64,000 bases of DNA, from contig CAZGFD010000004.1 in assembly GCA_964525045.1 (NCBI GenBank), positions 62,001 through 126,000 of the forward strand, read 5' to 3'. The translations under genes and the position numbers were made by a program. The notes beneath the pieces were generated by a model. That model made no database searches and was not told the origin of the DNA. It saw nothing but the letters and a program-made list of their open reading frames with translations. Positions 43,983-52,893 of the stretch are shown in pieces. The stretch comes from G020348185 sp964525045 (lineage in GTDB: Bacteria; Nitrospirota; Nitrospiria; Nitrospirales; UBA8639). The number at the start of each line of letters is the position of its first letter. The first letter of the stretch is position 1.

Positions 43983-45236
43983 ATGTCATCAAGAGTCGTC
44001 ATCACTGGTCTGGGAATTGTCTCACCCATAGGAATTGGGGTGGAGCCATTCTGGAAAACCGCGCTTGAGGGAAGGTCAGGCGTTTCCGCCATCCCTTCGT
44101 TCGGTGACTTCCCCATGGAATCGTATCGATCACGCGTCGCAGGGCGCGTGGTCGATTTTCAGCCCGAAGACTTTTTAGATGATAAATTTGCCACACGGGT
44201 GGATCGCTACGCTCAATTCGGGCTGGTTTCAACGAAAGAAGCCTTACAAGACAGTGGCATCCAGATGGACAAAATTCAGACTCATCGCGTAGGGGTCTCC
44301 GTCGGCGCAGGAATGGGTGGCATGGTGATGGGTGAGCGAGAAATCACGCAATTATATGAGAACTCCAAACCGCACCGAGTTCATCCCAATTTTATTCCGA
44401 CCATCACCCTCAACTCGGCTTCCGGTATTCTCGCTTTGGCCTATGGAGCCAAGGGACCGAATATGACCATTTCCACCGCCTGTTCATCCAGCGTCCATGC
44501 ACTCGGTCAGGCCTTCACCTGGATCCGAAATGGTAAGGCCGATGTGGTCATTACGGTTGGTGCCGATTCAAGTATTACTCCTCTGGTCTTTGCCGGGTTT
44601 TGTTCCCTACGGGCCCTGTCCACCGGCTATAACGATTCTCCCGCTCAAGCCTCCCGCCCATTCGATAACGGTCGCGATGGTTTCGTCATGGGGGAAGGCG
44701 CCGGCACCCTTATCCTCGAATCCCTTCGTCATGCCAAGCGTCGCCGAGCGAAAATCTACGGGGAGGTCGTCGGGTATGCCGCAACCAGTGAAGCGTATCA
44801 TATGGTAGTTCCGCGAGAGGATGGATCCGACATCGCTCGAACCATTAGCCTGGCTCTCGAAGACGCAAAACTACGACCGGCTCAAGTTGATTACGTTAAT
44901 GCCCATGCGACTTCCACGCTGGTTGGAGACGAAGTCGAAGTGAAAGGTCTGCGCCAGGTTTTCAAAACCCGAGCCAACAAGCTCCTGATCAGTGCCACCA
45001 AATCATTGATTGGCCACACGCTTGGAGCTGCAGGAGCGATCGGAGCGATTGCCTCGACCCTTTCCCTCAAAACCGGTCTCATCCACCCCACGATTAACTA
45101 CGAAAATCCTGATCCGGACTGTGCCTTACCCGGCATTTCTACCAAAGTTCAAGAGTCTCGAGTAAAGGTAGCTTTACTCAATGCTTTTGGTTTTGGGAGT
45201 AATAATGCCGTGCTGGTTCTCAAACGATTCCGATGA
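43983..45236 (+). CDS. fabF: Beta-ketoacyl-ACP synthase II (FabF-like)
   Basis: 417 residues from ATG 43983, giving the canonical start RVVITGLGIVSPIG; a TTG at 43944 lies inside the hairpin and is unlikely. Elongating condensing enzyme. The active-site Cys is in ISTACSSSVHALGQA, and the two His are in NAHATSTLVGD and KSLIGHTLGAAGA: the Cys-His-His triad of KAS I/II. It forms a tight operon with an ACP gene (4-base ATGA overlap) and lpxD, not with the usual fabD-fabG-acpP cluster. This suggests a dedicated chain-elongation module for lipid A acyl groups. Whether it is the housekeeping FabF cannot be told from this window. Confidence 0.9.
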   Translation: MSSRVVITGLGIVSPIGIGVEPFWKTALEGRSGVSAIPSFGDFPMESYRSRVAGRVVDFQPEDFLDDKFATRVDRYAQFGLVSTKEALQDSGIQMDKIQTHRVGVSVGAGMGGMVMGEREITQLYENSKPHRVHPNFIPTITLNSASGILALAYGAKGPNMTISTACSSSVHALGQAFTWIRNGKADVVITVGADSSITPLVFAGFCSLRALSTGYNDSPAQASRPFDNGRDGFVMGEGAGTLILESLRHAKRRRAKIYGEVVGYAATSEAYHMVVPREDGSDIARTISLALEDAKLRPAQVDYVNAHATSTLVGDEVEVKGLRQVFKTRANKLLISATKSLIGHTLGAAGAIGAIASTLSLKTGLIHPTINYENPDPDCALPGISTKVQESRVKVALLNAFGFGSNNAVLVLKRFR

Positions 45237-45592
45237 CCTCACATTCGAAATCACCCTCACGCATTGCTGAGCAAATCTACGAAACGCTTGGCAAATATTT
45301 AAAACGCGAGCCCAGCTCCTTTGACCCAGAGGATTCCTTGCGTGATGACTTGGGACTTGACTCTCTGATGACCATTGAAATGCTCTATGAAATTGAGTCG
45401 GTCTTTGACATTCAAATTCCCGACGAAGATTTTTCCGGGCTGGTGACGATTGGGAATGTGATCAATTATATAGAAAAAAAGAAACAGCCGGCTTCCCCAA
45501 GGAAATCAGCGAAGTCATCGCCTTCTTCCGCAAAACCGAAGGCCGCGTCAGGTCCATCTAAGCCAATCCCGCCTGCACGTAAAGGCCGATAA
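45233..45592 (+). CDS. Acyl carrier protein with a long basic tail
   Basis: 119 residues. ACP fold (about 9-82) with the phosphopantetheine-attachment Ser in DDLGLDSLMTIEMLYEIE. Helix 3 region IPDEDFSGLVTIGNVINYIE is typical. Unusually, about 35 residues rich in Lys, Ser, Pro and Ala (KKKQPASPRKSAKSSP...) follow; ordinary ACPs end near residue 80 and are acidic throughout. The tail could bind membrane phosphates, nucleic acid or a partner enzyme, or be a disordered linker. The start overlaps the ketosynthase stop by 4 bases (ATGA), so translation is coupled. lpxD follows after 7 bases. Confidence 0.88.
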   Translation: MTSHSKSPSRIAEQIYETLGKYLKREPSSFDPEDSLRDDLGLDSLMTIEMLYEIESVFDIQIPDEDFSGLVTIGNVINYIEKKKQPASPRKSAKSSPSSAKPKAASGPSKPIPPARKGR

Positions 45593-45599
45593 TTCTTCT

Positions 45600-46676
45600 A
45601 TGTCGGAAACACGTCATCCAGGAATTCGACTGAAAGACCTTGCACAAGCTGTCGAAGGTCAGCTTCAGGGATCTGGAGAGACCCTCGTCACCGGTGTGGC
45701 GAGTCTGGAAGGGGCACAAACCGGGGATTTAGTCTTTGTTGCCAGTCCGAAATTACAGGCCGTCGCCCGCACATCCAAAGCTTCCGCCCTGCTCGTGGCC
45801 GAGCCGTTAGCCGACGAAACCCGGCCTCAGATACTCACCCCAAACCCTCTTTTTGCCTTTGCCCGGATTGTTCGGGATTTTTTCATCCCCACCCCTTCTC
45901 CGAGGGGCATTGCCCAAGAGGTCATCCGTGGTACCGATGTCCAAATCGGACCGGATTGCTCCATACATTCCTTCGTCACCATGGGCGATCGAGTAAAGGT
46001 TGGAGCCAGGGTCACCCTCTATCCAGGGGTCTATTTGGGAGATGACACGGTTATCGGAGATGATTCCATTCTCTACCCACAGGTAACGGTCCTACAAGGC
46101 TGCACGATTGGGGCTCGTGCCATCCTTCACAGCGGAACCGTCATTGGGAGTGACGGATTTGGTTACGTTCAGCATCAGGGGCGTCATCATAAGATCCCAC
46201 AGATGGGTACCGTCGTCCTTGAGGATGATGTGGAGCTTGGAGCCAACGTGACCATCGACCGGGCAACCCTGGGGCAAACGACAATCAAACGTGGGACCAA
46301 GATCGACAATCAGGTCCAGATCGCTCACAATGTTCAGGTTGGTGAGAACTGTATTATCGTCGCGCAGGTAGGCATTGCAGGGAGCACCACCATTGGGAAT
46401 TCTGTCATGATTGGTGGGCAGGCAGGATTAATCGATCACTTAACCATTGGCGATGGAGCAAAAATCGCCGCTGGTTCGGGGCTGTCCCATAACCTTATGC
46501 CAGGACAAATTGTCATCGGGCGACCGGCCATCGACCATATTACCTGGCTAAAATCCCAGGCTCTCGCCCCAAAACTTCCAGAATTCCGCGAACAGTTACG
46601 AAACCTTCAAGCGCGGGTCGAGGAGTTAGAAAAACATCCGGCACCCGCCCGTCGCCCCACAAAGAAAAAATCCTAA
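45600..46676 (+). CDS. lpxD: UDP-3-O-acylglucosamine N-acyltransferase
   Basis: 358 residues. Third step of lipid A synthesis: transfers a 3-hydroxyacyl chain from ACP to the 2-amino group of UDP-3-O-acylglucosamine. An N-terminal uridine-binding domain (about 1-105) is followed by a left-handed parallel beta-helix of hexapeptide repeats, with the catalytic His in 'QIAHNVQVGEN' and 'SDGFGYVQHQGRHHKIPQ'. A C-terminal helix (about 325-358) ends in a Lys/Pro-rich stretch. Encoded with its own ketosynthase and ACP. lpxA, fabZ and bamA, the usual neighbours, are absent here. Convergent with the next gene, 6 bases apart. Confidence 0.96.
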   Translation: MSETRHPGIRLKDLAQAVEGQLQGSGETLVTGVASLEGAQTGDLVFVASPKLQAVARTSKASALLVAEPLADETRPQILTPNPLFAFARIVRDFFIPTPSPRGIAQEVIRGTDVQIGPDCSIHSFVTMGDRVKVGARVTLYPGVYLGDDTVIGDDSILYPQVTVLQGCTIGARAILHSGTVIGSDGFGYVQHQGRHHKIPQMGTVVLEDDVELGANVTIDRATLGQTTIKRGTKIDNQVQIAHNVQVGENCIIVAQVGIAGSTTIGNSVMIGGQAGLIDHLTIGDGAKIAAGSGLSHNLMPGQIVIGRPAIDHITWLKSQALAPKLPEFREQLRNLQARVEELEKHPAPARRPTKKKS

Positions 46677-46682
46677 TCTGGG

Positions 46683-47231
46683 CTATTTGCCACCTTTCTT
46701 TATCTTGCTCGGCGGAGCAATCACCCCTTTCCAAAAAAACATTTTTGCCCAAAAGAATCCTGCCCACGGCAAGGCAAACGCTGGAAGTCCATCGAGAGCC
46801 CCTGAGAATATACAGGCCACCGATAATCCGACAAAGGTCGAAATGCCCAATAGATAGAAGAAAGGAATGAGCCCGCGACCTCGGTGATCAATGGAGACTT
46901 CCGGGGTAGATTTTTTCATCTTCCGGAATGATCGCTGCGCTCCGGTTCTCAGTCGACTTGAAAAAAAGGTTGGATATTCTCGAAGAATGAATTTTTGGTA
47001 TTTCGTCACTCCCCAACCCACGATAACACCAAGGAGGAGCAGCCCCGAGCTAAAGGTAAAGGTTTCCCATCGGTAGGTGCCCATGATTAGCTGATAGAGC
47101 AGCCCGAGGACCCCCACCACCATCGCGATAAGGCCCAGCAGACTAGATGGAAACAAGATATGGGTTCGAATATAGTCATGAGCCTTGTCTATCCCACCCT
47201 CTAACCGCTTGGTTGTGATAACTTTGGCCAT
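46683..47231 (-). CDS. Membrane protein of unknown function
   Basis: 182 residues. Four membrane segments (about 27-50, 59-78, 122-142, 148-168) in two pairs, separated by a basic cytoplasmic loop (about 85-115, Arg/Lys-rich). Lys-rich C-terminal end. I do not recognise the family. It lies directly behind yacG (13 bases) on the same strand, in the probable ABC exporter-yacG-unknown unit. Convergent with lpxD. Confidence 0.72.
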   Translation of the reverse strand: MAKVITTKRLEGGIDKAHDYIRTHILFPSSLLGLIAMVVGVLGLLYQLIMGTYRWETFTFSSGLLLLGVIVGWGVTKYQKFILREYPTFFSSRLRTGAQRSFRKMKKSTPEVSIDHRGRGLIPFFYLLGISTFVGLSVACIFSGALDGLPAFALPWAGFFWAKMFFWKGVIAPPSKIKKGGK

Positions 47232-47244
47232 TTAACGTCGGGCT

Positions 47245-47448
47245 CTAGGGATTGTCATTTGACGAGGACCTCTCCTGATCAGCCGGCAACTCTCTATTAT
47301 CGGGGGAGTCTTCGTCAACCGGGACACGGTATCGTTGACTCATCCAGGATTCCAAATCTATCAGTTTACAACGCTCGGAACAAAACGGGCGAAAGGGATT
47401 TCCCTTGAGGTTGACGGTTTCTCGACATATGGGACAGGGTGATGTCAT
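47245..47448 (-). CDS. yacG: YacG-type zinc-finger protein, gyrase inhibitor family
   Basis: 67 residues. CPICRETVNLKGNPFRPFCS followed by ERC gives the four-Cys zinc site of YacG, then 'DLESWM' which is conserved in the family. E. coli YacG binds GyrB and inhibits DNA gyrase. An acidic, disordered tail (Asp/Glu/Ser-rich, about 40-67) follows. It is tightly packed: 8 bases after the ABC exporter gene and 13 before the membrane protein gene. Confidence 0.9.
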   Translation of the reverse strand: MTSPCPICRETVNLKGNPFRPFCSERCKLIDLESWMSQRYRVPVDEDSPDNRELPADQERSSSNDNP

Positions 47449-47456
47449 GAGCCGAA

Positions 47457-49181
47457 TTACACATGAAATTGGGCGTCATACAACACGGCATAGAGCCCCC
47501 CCTGATCGAGGAGTTGGTGATGGGTCCCTTCCTCGACAAGGATTCCGCGACTCAAGACGAGAATTCGATCGACCCTCTGTAACGTGGATAAGCGATGGGC
47601 AATGATGAAGGTGGTACGACCTCGAATCAGGTTTTCCAGCGCTTCTCGAATGTGGACTTCAGTCTCGGTATCCACATTGGATGTCGCCTCGTCCAAAATG
47701 ACAATGGGGGGATTCTTCAACAGCATTCTGGCTATGGAAAGGCGCTGCTTTTGGCCGACTGACAATTTGATGCCCCGTTCGCCAATCCAGGTATCGTACC
47801 CTTCCGGTAAATCGATGATAAATTCATGGGCACGAGCGGCATTGGCCACCGCCTCAAGATCTTTCTGACTCGCGCCCAAATTGCCATACAGAATATTGTC
47901 TCTCACCGTGCCATTAAATAGGAAGGGCTCTTGTTGCACAAACCCAATCTGATTTCGAAGATACGCAAGAGACAAATCCCGGATGTCATACCCATCAATG
48001 GTAATGGCCCCACCTCCGACATCATAGAATCGCATCAGAAGCTTCATGAGTGTGCTTTTCCCAGCGCCGCTCGGGCCAATCAGCGCGATCTGCTCTCCCT
48101 TCGCGACTTGCAGTGAAATCTCCTGAAGAACAGGGACGTCTGACCGATACGAAAAGGAGACATTGTTGAATTCGACCACTCCGTCAAGACAGGGGGAGGT
48201 CGGACGGATCTTGGGCTGATCGACCACGAGGGGCTTCCAATCGAGCACCTCGAATATCCGTTCGCTGGCAGCCAAGGCATGTTGTAAGAGATGGTTGACC
48301 GAATGAATTTGATTGACGGGTGTATAAAACAACGCGAGATAAAACAGGAACATCACCAATTCCCCGACTTTGAGTTCTCCTTGCAATACTTGACCGGCGC
48401 CATACCACAACACCAAAACGGTCCCAAGACTTCCGACAAAAATCATTCCTGGGGAATACACAGACCACAGATACATCGCCTTGAGATTGGAGTCGCTGAA
48501 CTTTCGGCTGACTTCCGTGAATCGCATTTTCTCAAATGCCTGACGGTTAAAGCCCATCGTTTCCCGGATTCCCGAGAGAGCATCCTGGAGATAGGAACTG
48601 AGATCCGCAGCACTTTTTCGGATATCATGATAATACCCGTGAACCCGACGGGTGAACCATACGCCCGTCAGAATCAGAATGGGGATGGGAAGCAGGACCA
48701 ACAGCGCCAGCTTCCAATTTACGACAAACAGAATAATGGTGATACCCACCAGAGTCAGGGTCGCGGTCAACATGCCCTCAAACCCATCGATAAAGATCCG
48801 TTCAACATGCTCAGTATCGTTAACGACGCGCGACATGATTTCCCCTGTCGATCGGTCTTCAAAGTAATCGATCGACAAGTGCTGAAGGGCCCCATAGACC
48901 TGCCCTCGAAGGTCAAACACCACCCGCTGTTCCAATTTATTATTGAATCGGATCCGGAGGGAGTTACTGATATTTTTTAAACCATACGCAGAGAGAAGCC
49001 CAACCAGAACCCATGGGAGGACATTGAGGTCTTGATTGGGAATGACGTCATCAATGATCACCTTGATCAAATAAGGTGGAAGGAGGTCAAAAGCGGTGGT
49101 GAGACTAGCAGCGAGAAATGTCAGGAAAACAAGGGGCCGGTACGGTGCGAGATAGGAAAGGATACGAATTAAAGACTTCAC
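47457..49181 (-). CDS. MsbA-like ABC exporter (fused permease-ATPase)
   Basis: 574 residues. Six-helix transmembrane domain (about 1-310) and a nucleotide-binding domain (about 335-570). Walker A GPSGAGKSTL, Q-loop 'VQQEPFLFNGTV', signature LSVGQKQRLS, Walker B PIVILDEATSNVD, H-loop IIAHRLSTL. A half-transporter that would work as a homodimer. Subfamily is MsbA/lipid or drug export; lipid flipping is plausible next to lpxD but not proven. The start is GTG 49181. Downstream genes yacG and the membrane protein are probably in the same transcript. Confidence 0.93.
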   Translation of the reverse strand: MKSLIRILSYLAPYRPLVFLTFLAASLTTAFDLLPPYLIKVIIDDVIPNQDLNVLPWVLVGLLSAYGLKNISNSLRIRFNNKLEQRVVFDLRGQVYGALQHLSIDYFEDRSTGEIMSRVVNDTEHVERIFIDGFEGMLTATLTLVGITIILFVVNWKLALLVLLPIPILILTGVWFTRRVHGYYHDIRKSAADLSSYLQDALSGIRETMGFNRQAFEKMRFTEVSRKFSDSNLKAMYLWSVYSPGMIFVGSLGTVLVLWYGAGQVLQGELKVGELVMFLFYLALFYTPVNQIHSVNHLLQHALAASERIFEVLDWKPLVVDQPKIRPTSPCLDGVVEFNNVSFSYRSDVPVLQEISLQVAKGEQIALIGPSGAGKSTLMKLLMRFYDVGGGAITIDGYDIRDLSLAYLRNQIGFVQQEPFLFNGTVRDNILYGNLGASQKDLEAVANAARAHEFIIDLPEGYDTWIGERGIKLSVGQKQRLSIARMLLKNPPIVILDEATSNVDTETEVHIREALENLIRGRTTFIIAHRLSTLQRVDRILVLSRGILVEEGTHHQLLDQGGLYAVLYDAQFHV

Positions 49182-49212
49182 AACCTGTTAACGAAGCAGG
49201 GGTTCCCCTGCG

Positions 49213-49304
49213 GTTTCGGGTTTAAAGTTTCGGGATTTGGTTCCAAGTTTCGGGCTCTGGGGTATTTTCAAAAAACAGGGTTCCTAACTCGAAACCCGAA
49301 ACTC
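49213..49304. repeat. Inverted GTTTCGG array
   Basis: GTTTCGGGTTTAAAGTTTCG, further GTTTCGGGCTCTGG on the left, CGAAACCCGAAACTC on the right: heptamer units in both orientations, able to fold into a hairpin. It lies behind the def gene and ahead of the ABC exporter gene. Confidence 0.75.
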
Positions 49305-49379
49305 TACGTCAGTTTTGCGTGGATATCGCCAGGACAAAGACCACAAAATAGTGACAACCCAATTTCTAGGGAGCCTTGC

Positions 49380-49910
49380 CTATATCACGGTCGCTGGTTC
49401 TTGTTTCCAATATTCGTCAAATTCTGCCAATTGGGTCAAGGTGGACATATCGGTCATTCGATCGACAAACAATTTCCCAATCAAATGGTCCATTTCGTGT
49501 TGAATACAAACCGCATAGAGTCCATTGGCTTCCAGATCCTGGGAGACGCCATCACGGTCTAAATAGTGGACACGTATGGTTGAAGGCCGGGTCACTTTTC
49601 CTCGAAAATTGTCAACACTGAGGCAGCCTTCCCACATCTCCCCCACTTGAGGGCTGTAATACACAATTTTTGGATTAATCAGCACGGTTTCCGGAAATCC
49701 TCCTTCACCCTCACAGGCCATAACCACCACCTGTTCTGAACGGGAGACCTGGGGAGCAGCCAACCCAATGCCTTCGTTATGAACCATGGTTTCAAACATA
49801 TCATCGATAAAGTTCTGAAAGCTCCGACCTCCAATGCGGTCCGGTTCAACTGGATCCGCAATTTTTCTCAATATGGGATTTCCCACCTTGGCAATCGTTA
49901 ACACGCCCAT
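49380..49910 (-). CDS. def: Peptide deformylase
   Basis: 176 residues from ATG 49910, which follows AAGGAG; a longer frame to 49934 includes that site and is not real. Removes the formyl group from nascent proteins. Motif 1 GIGLAAPQV, motif 2 WEGCLSV with the metal-binding Cys, motif 3 QHEMDHLIGKL with the two His ligands and catalytic Glu: a complete metalloenzyme. No fmt gene is adjacent, which is the common partner. Followed by the heptamer array and the ABC exporter. Confidence 0.96.
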   Translation of the reverse strand: MGVLTIAKVGNPILRKIADPVEPDRIGGRSFQNFIDDMFETMVHNEGIGLAAPQVSRSEQVVVMACEGEGGFPETVLINPKIVYYSPQVGEMWEGCLSVDNFRGKVTRPSTIRVHYLDRDGVSQDLEANGLYAVCIQHEMDHLIGKLFVDRMTDMSTLTQLAEFDEYWKQEPATVI

Positions 49911-49939
49911 GATTTTCTCCTTAGATGGAGGCACTGTGA

Positions 49940-50758
49940 TTAACTAACATCCGGACTCTCTGGGGCCTTCGGTGAAGACTTTGCAGGCGGTGAGCCGTCA
50001 AACTTACCCTTATGTTCCTCCCACCATGCCCACCATTCTTTCGCCCATTCTTTTCGATCCTGTTCTGTTGAGATTTCCCAATCATGGGGTTTGCCGATGA
50101 ACCCTGTCAACACCCAAAAAGAATCCCGCGCGGTAATGGACACATACTGTTCGGGATCTGGAATGACACCGATGATGACCGGTAAGATTTCTTTTTGCCT
50201 AACCCGACGCGCTTCATAAACGGCCGTATTTCGAATCGTGGAATTGGAGTCCTTGACCATTTCTTGAATCGCGGGCCGGACCTGAGTTGGATCGATTCGT
50301 GTTGCGGTTCGAATGGCATGAGATCGAATCCGAGACATTTCGTCGGTATCCAGAGCCACTTCAAGCAGTCCAGGGACCGAAGACGGCTCCTTGATCATAC
50401 CGAGAGTTTCAATGGCATTGTATCGCAACCGAGGGCCAGGCCTCTTGAGCGCTTTCACCAAATAGGGCACCGAATGTTTGCCATAATGAACAAATTCTCC
50501 AATGGCCCAATATTCCTGTCGACCTTCCAATAGCGGAATCAGGGAATCCAGTCGTTCCTTGTCCTTTTCGGAAAGTTCAGCCGGTGCGGGAGTGGCTTCC
50601 GGAATATCGGGGATCTCGGCTTTTGGAGGGGATTCGTAGGGAATCTGGACCAGAACGGAAAACTCGGAAGCTGCAAAAGAGGACCCGACGGTTGGGAAGA
50701 AACAGAGGGGGAGGGCCAACAAAAAGCCCGCCAATCCCGCTAAAAGGTTTTTTCGCAT
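49940..50758 (-). CDS. Secreted HEAT-repeat protein
   Basis: 272 residues. Signal peptide about 1-29 (ending GSSFAAS). A Pro/Glu-rich linker (about 38-62), then HEAT-like helix pairs: SVPYLVKALKRPGPRLRYNA, SVPGLLEVALDTDEMSRIRS, VRPAIQEMVKDSNSTIRNTA. A Trp-rich segment (KEWAKEWWAWWEEHKGK, about 237-253) near the end is unusual. Probably a periplasmic protein-interaction scaffold. It lies upstream of def (29 bases), possibly in the same transcript. No enzymatic motif. Confidence 0.82.
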   Translation of the reverse strand: MRKNLLAGLAGFLLALPLCFFPTVGSSFAASEFSVLVQIPYESPPKAEIPDIPEATPAPAELSEKDKERLDSLIPLLEGRQEYWAIGEFVHYGKHSVPYLVKALKRPGPRLRYNAIETLGMIKEPSSVPGLLEVALDTDEMSRIRSHAIRTATRIDPTQVRPAIQEMVKDSNSTIRNTAVYEARRVRQKEILPVIIGVIPDPEQYVSITARDSFWVLTGFIGKPHDWEISTEQDRKEWAKEWWAWWEEHKGKFDGSPPAKSSPKAPESPDVS

Positions 50759-50944
50759 AAATTTTTCCTACGTGGAGTGAATATTGACATGATCATATTT
50801 TAGTCTAGTGGGTCGACCCTTAAGGGGTCAAGGATTTGGGGATAAATTGGGACAAGGGTTATGTGAATTAAATAATTTTCTCATGAACTTCCAGTCCTAG
50901 AAATCCCCTTTGCCCACTTGGTCAAGGTGGGAATGGAAGGATTT

Positions 50945-50979
50945 AAAACCCGAAACTCAAAACCCGGAACTCGAAACCG
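50945..50979. repeat. CGAAAC heptamer array
   Basis: AAAACCCGAAACTCAAAACC then CGGAACTCGAAACC: four decayed GAAAC units, 30 bases behind the potD stop. Complementary orientation to 23505-23540. Confidence 0.65.
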
Positions 50980-51007
50980 ATTCGATGCGGACTTTTTAAA
51001 CCTTCCC

Positions 51008-52093
51008 CTAATGAACTTTCAGTTCCGTCCATGCACGATCATAATAACGGATCGCATCACCGACATCCGTCATCCACTCCATACGCGATATCGTTGCCAA
51101 GGGAGGGTACACGGCCGGGTTTTCACGAATCTCCTGGTCTAAGCGGTCCTTGACCATCCGGTTCGCCGAAGCAAAAAGCAATTGGGTTGATGTTCTCACC
51201 GCCACATCCACATCCAGCAAGTAATTGATAAATTCCATGGCCAACCGTTTCTTTTTTGAAGTTTTGGGCACCGCCAAACAATCTGTCCAAATCGTCCCCC
51301 CCTCTCGAGGAACAACATATTTGACGGAAGGCCGCTCCCGCATAGCACGGGCGATAGGACCACCCCAGGCATGCGCAAGAACAACCTCGCCGGACACCAA
51401 TAATTGATCAAAATGTTCACTGGTGTACGTTTTTACCAGCGGTTTTTGGCGAATCAATTTTTCCTTCACCCGTTGAATGACCAATGGATTCCGGCTATTT
51501 AATGAATGGCCCATTGAACGCAAGGCCATGCCAAACACCTCACGTTGATCATTCAACAGACTAATGCGTCCGCGATATTGGGTATCCCACAAGATTTCCC
51601 AGCTATCAGGCGGGTCGGGAAAGACCTCGGAATCATACCCGATCCCCACGGTCCCCCATAAATACGGAATGGCAAATGCCTGATGGGGATCAAACGGCAA
51701 CCCTTGCAAATGCTCTTCTAATAATTTCACATTTGGGATCCGTTGAAGATCTAATCCTGCCAGAAGCCCCAGTTTGCCCATCACCCCTGCCATAAAATCA
51801 GAGGGAACCACGACATCGTAGCCGGATGCTCCGCTTTGAACTTTTGCCAACAGCTCTTCATTGCTGCTGTAGGTATCAACGACAACCCGGGTTCCCGTCC
51901 TTTTTTCAAATTCAGTCAGTAAGGCCGGATCGGCATAGTCCGACCATGTAAAGTAATACAGGGTTTGAGGGGAGGGCCCGGAGCCTTGTGGGTCGTGCCG
52001 GCCTTCTTCAGACTGACCACATCCCACGAACAGAAAAAGGGTCGCGAGGATGACCAAAAAAACGCGCCTATACCTACCCCACAGAGCCATCAT
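51008..52093 (-). CDS. potD: Spermidine/putrescine-binding lipoprotein of the PotABCD transporter
   Basis: 361 residues. Lipoprotein signal (about 8-26) with the lipobox LFVGC. The periplasmic binding protein fold has the PotD/PotF features 'FTWSDYADPALLTEFEKRTG', 'YDVVVPSDFMAG' and 'AIPYLWGTVGIGYD'. It captures polyamines in the periplasm for PotB/PotC. The start overlaps the potC stop by 4 bases (ATGA). Last gene of the operon and followed by a heptamer array. Spermidine versus putrescine preference cannot be read from motifs alone. Confidence 0.94.
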   Translation of the reverse strand: MMALWGRYRRVFLVILATLFLFVGCGQSEEGRHDPQGSGPSPQTLYYFTWSDYADPALLTEFEKRTGTRVVVDTYSSNEELLAKVQSGASGYDVVVPSDFMAGVMGKLGLLAGLDLQRIPNVKLLEEHLQGLPFDPHQAFAIPYLWGTVGIGYDSEVFPDPPDSWEILWDTQYRGRISLLNDQREVFGMALRSMGHSLNSRNPLVIQRVKEKLIRQKPLVKTYTSEHFDQLLVSGEVVLAHAWGGPIARAMRERPSVKYVVPREGGTIWTDCLAVPKTSKKKRLAMEFINYLLDVDVAVRTSTQLLFASANRMVKDRLDQEIRENPAVYPPLATISRMEWMTDVGDAIRYYDRAWTELKVH

Positions 52094-52893
52094 CCCGGAT
52101 ACGATCCTTTTATTCTTTGCCTGACCGGCCTTCCCTGAAGGATCAAGGAGATACCGATCAATACCATAGAAACCACAACCAGTACGGCAGAGAGGGCATT
52201 AATTTCAGGAGTAATGCCCGTTTTAATCATTGAAAACACCCGCAAGGGAAGAGTCGTCGCTCCGGGACCAGCTGTAAAAAAGGTGACAACGAAATCATCC
52301 AGGGAAATCGTAAAAGCCATCAGAGCCGATCCGATGATCGCGGGTCGCAACAAAGGGAGGGTCACCCAACGAAACGTTTGCCATGCCGACGCTCCTAAAT
52401 CTCTTGCCGCCTCTTCTAAGAGAGGATCGAGTTTGCGCAGCCGCATTCGAATCACCAGGATGATTAAGGGAAGGTTAAATGCGATATGCCCAATTGTCAC
52501 CGTCATCAATCCAAGCGGCACCTCTGTCATGACAAAAAACAAGAGCAACGATACCCCCATTAATATTTCGGGGATAACCAAAGGAAGAACCAACGCGGCA
52601 TTCAGGAACCTGGCTCCCCTCACGGCTCGCCGTTCAAGAACCATGGCAGCCCCGGTCCCCATGATCACCGCAACCACCGTAGAGGTCAGCGCGATGAGCA
52701 GACTATTCTGTGTCGCTTCAAACAAAGCTTGATCCGCCAAAAGCTGGGCGTACCATTCGAATGATAGTCCCTCCCATTTGACCGACATCGGAGAGGCATT
52801 GAAAGAAAATACGATGAGGAGGAATACCGGGGCATACAGAAAGAACATGATCCCGATACTCGACATGAAAAGAAGCCACCGGGGCTTGATCAT
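52090..52893 (-). CDS. potC: Polyamine ABC transporter permease PotC
   Basis: 267 residues from ATG 52893, which overlaps the potB stop as ATGA. A longer frame to 53151 runs antiparallel to no domain and would overlap potB by 260 bases. Six membrane segments. The EAA loop reads EEAARDLGASAWQTFRWVTL, the contact site for the ATPase PotA. The N-terminus (PRWLLFMSSIGIMFFLYAPV) and 'FNLPLIILVIRMRLRKLD' match PotC. Inner-membrane half of the channel with PotB. Confidence 0.95.
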   Translation of the reverse strand: MIKPRWLLFMSSIGIMFFLYAPVFLLIVFSFNASPMSVKWEGLSFEWYAQLLADQALFEATQNSLLIALTSTVVAVIMGTGAAMVLERRAVRGARFLNAALVLPLVIPEILMGVSLLLFFVMTEVPLGLMTVTIGHIAFNLPLIILVIRMRLRKLDPLLEEAARDLGASAWQTFRWVTLPLLRPAIIGSALMAFTISLDDFVVTFFTAGPGATTLPLRVFSMIKTGITPEINALSAVLVVVSMVLIGISLILQGRPVRQRIKGSYPG

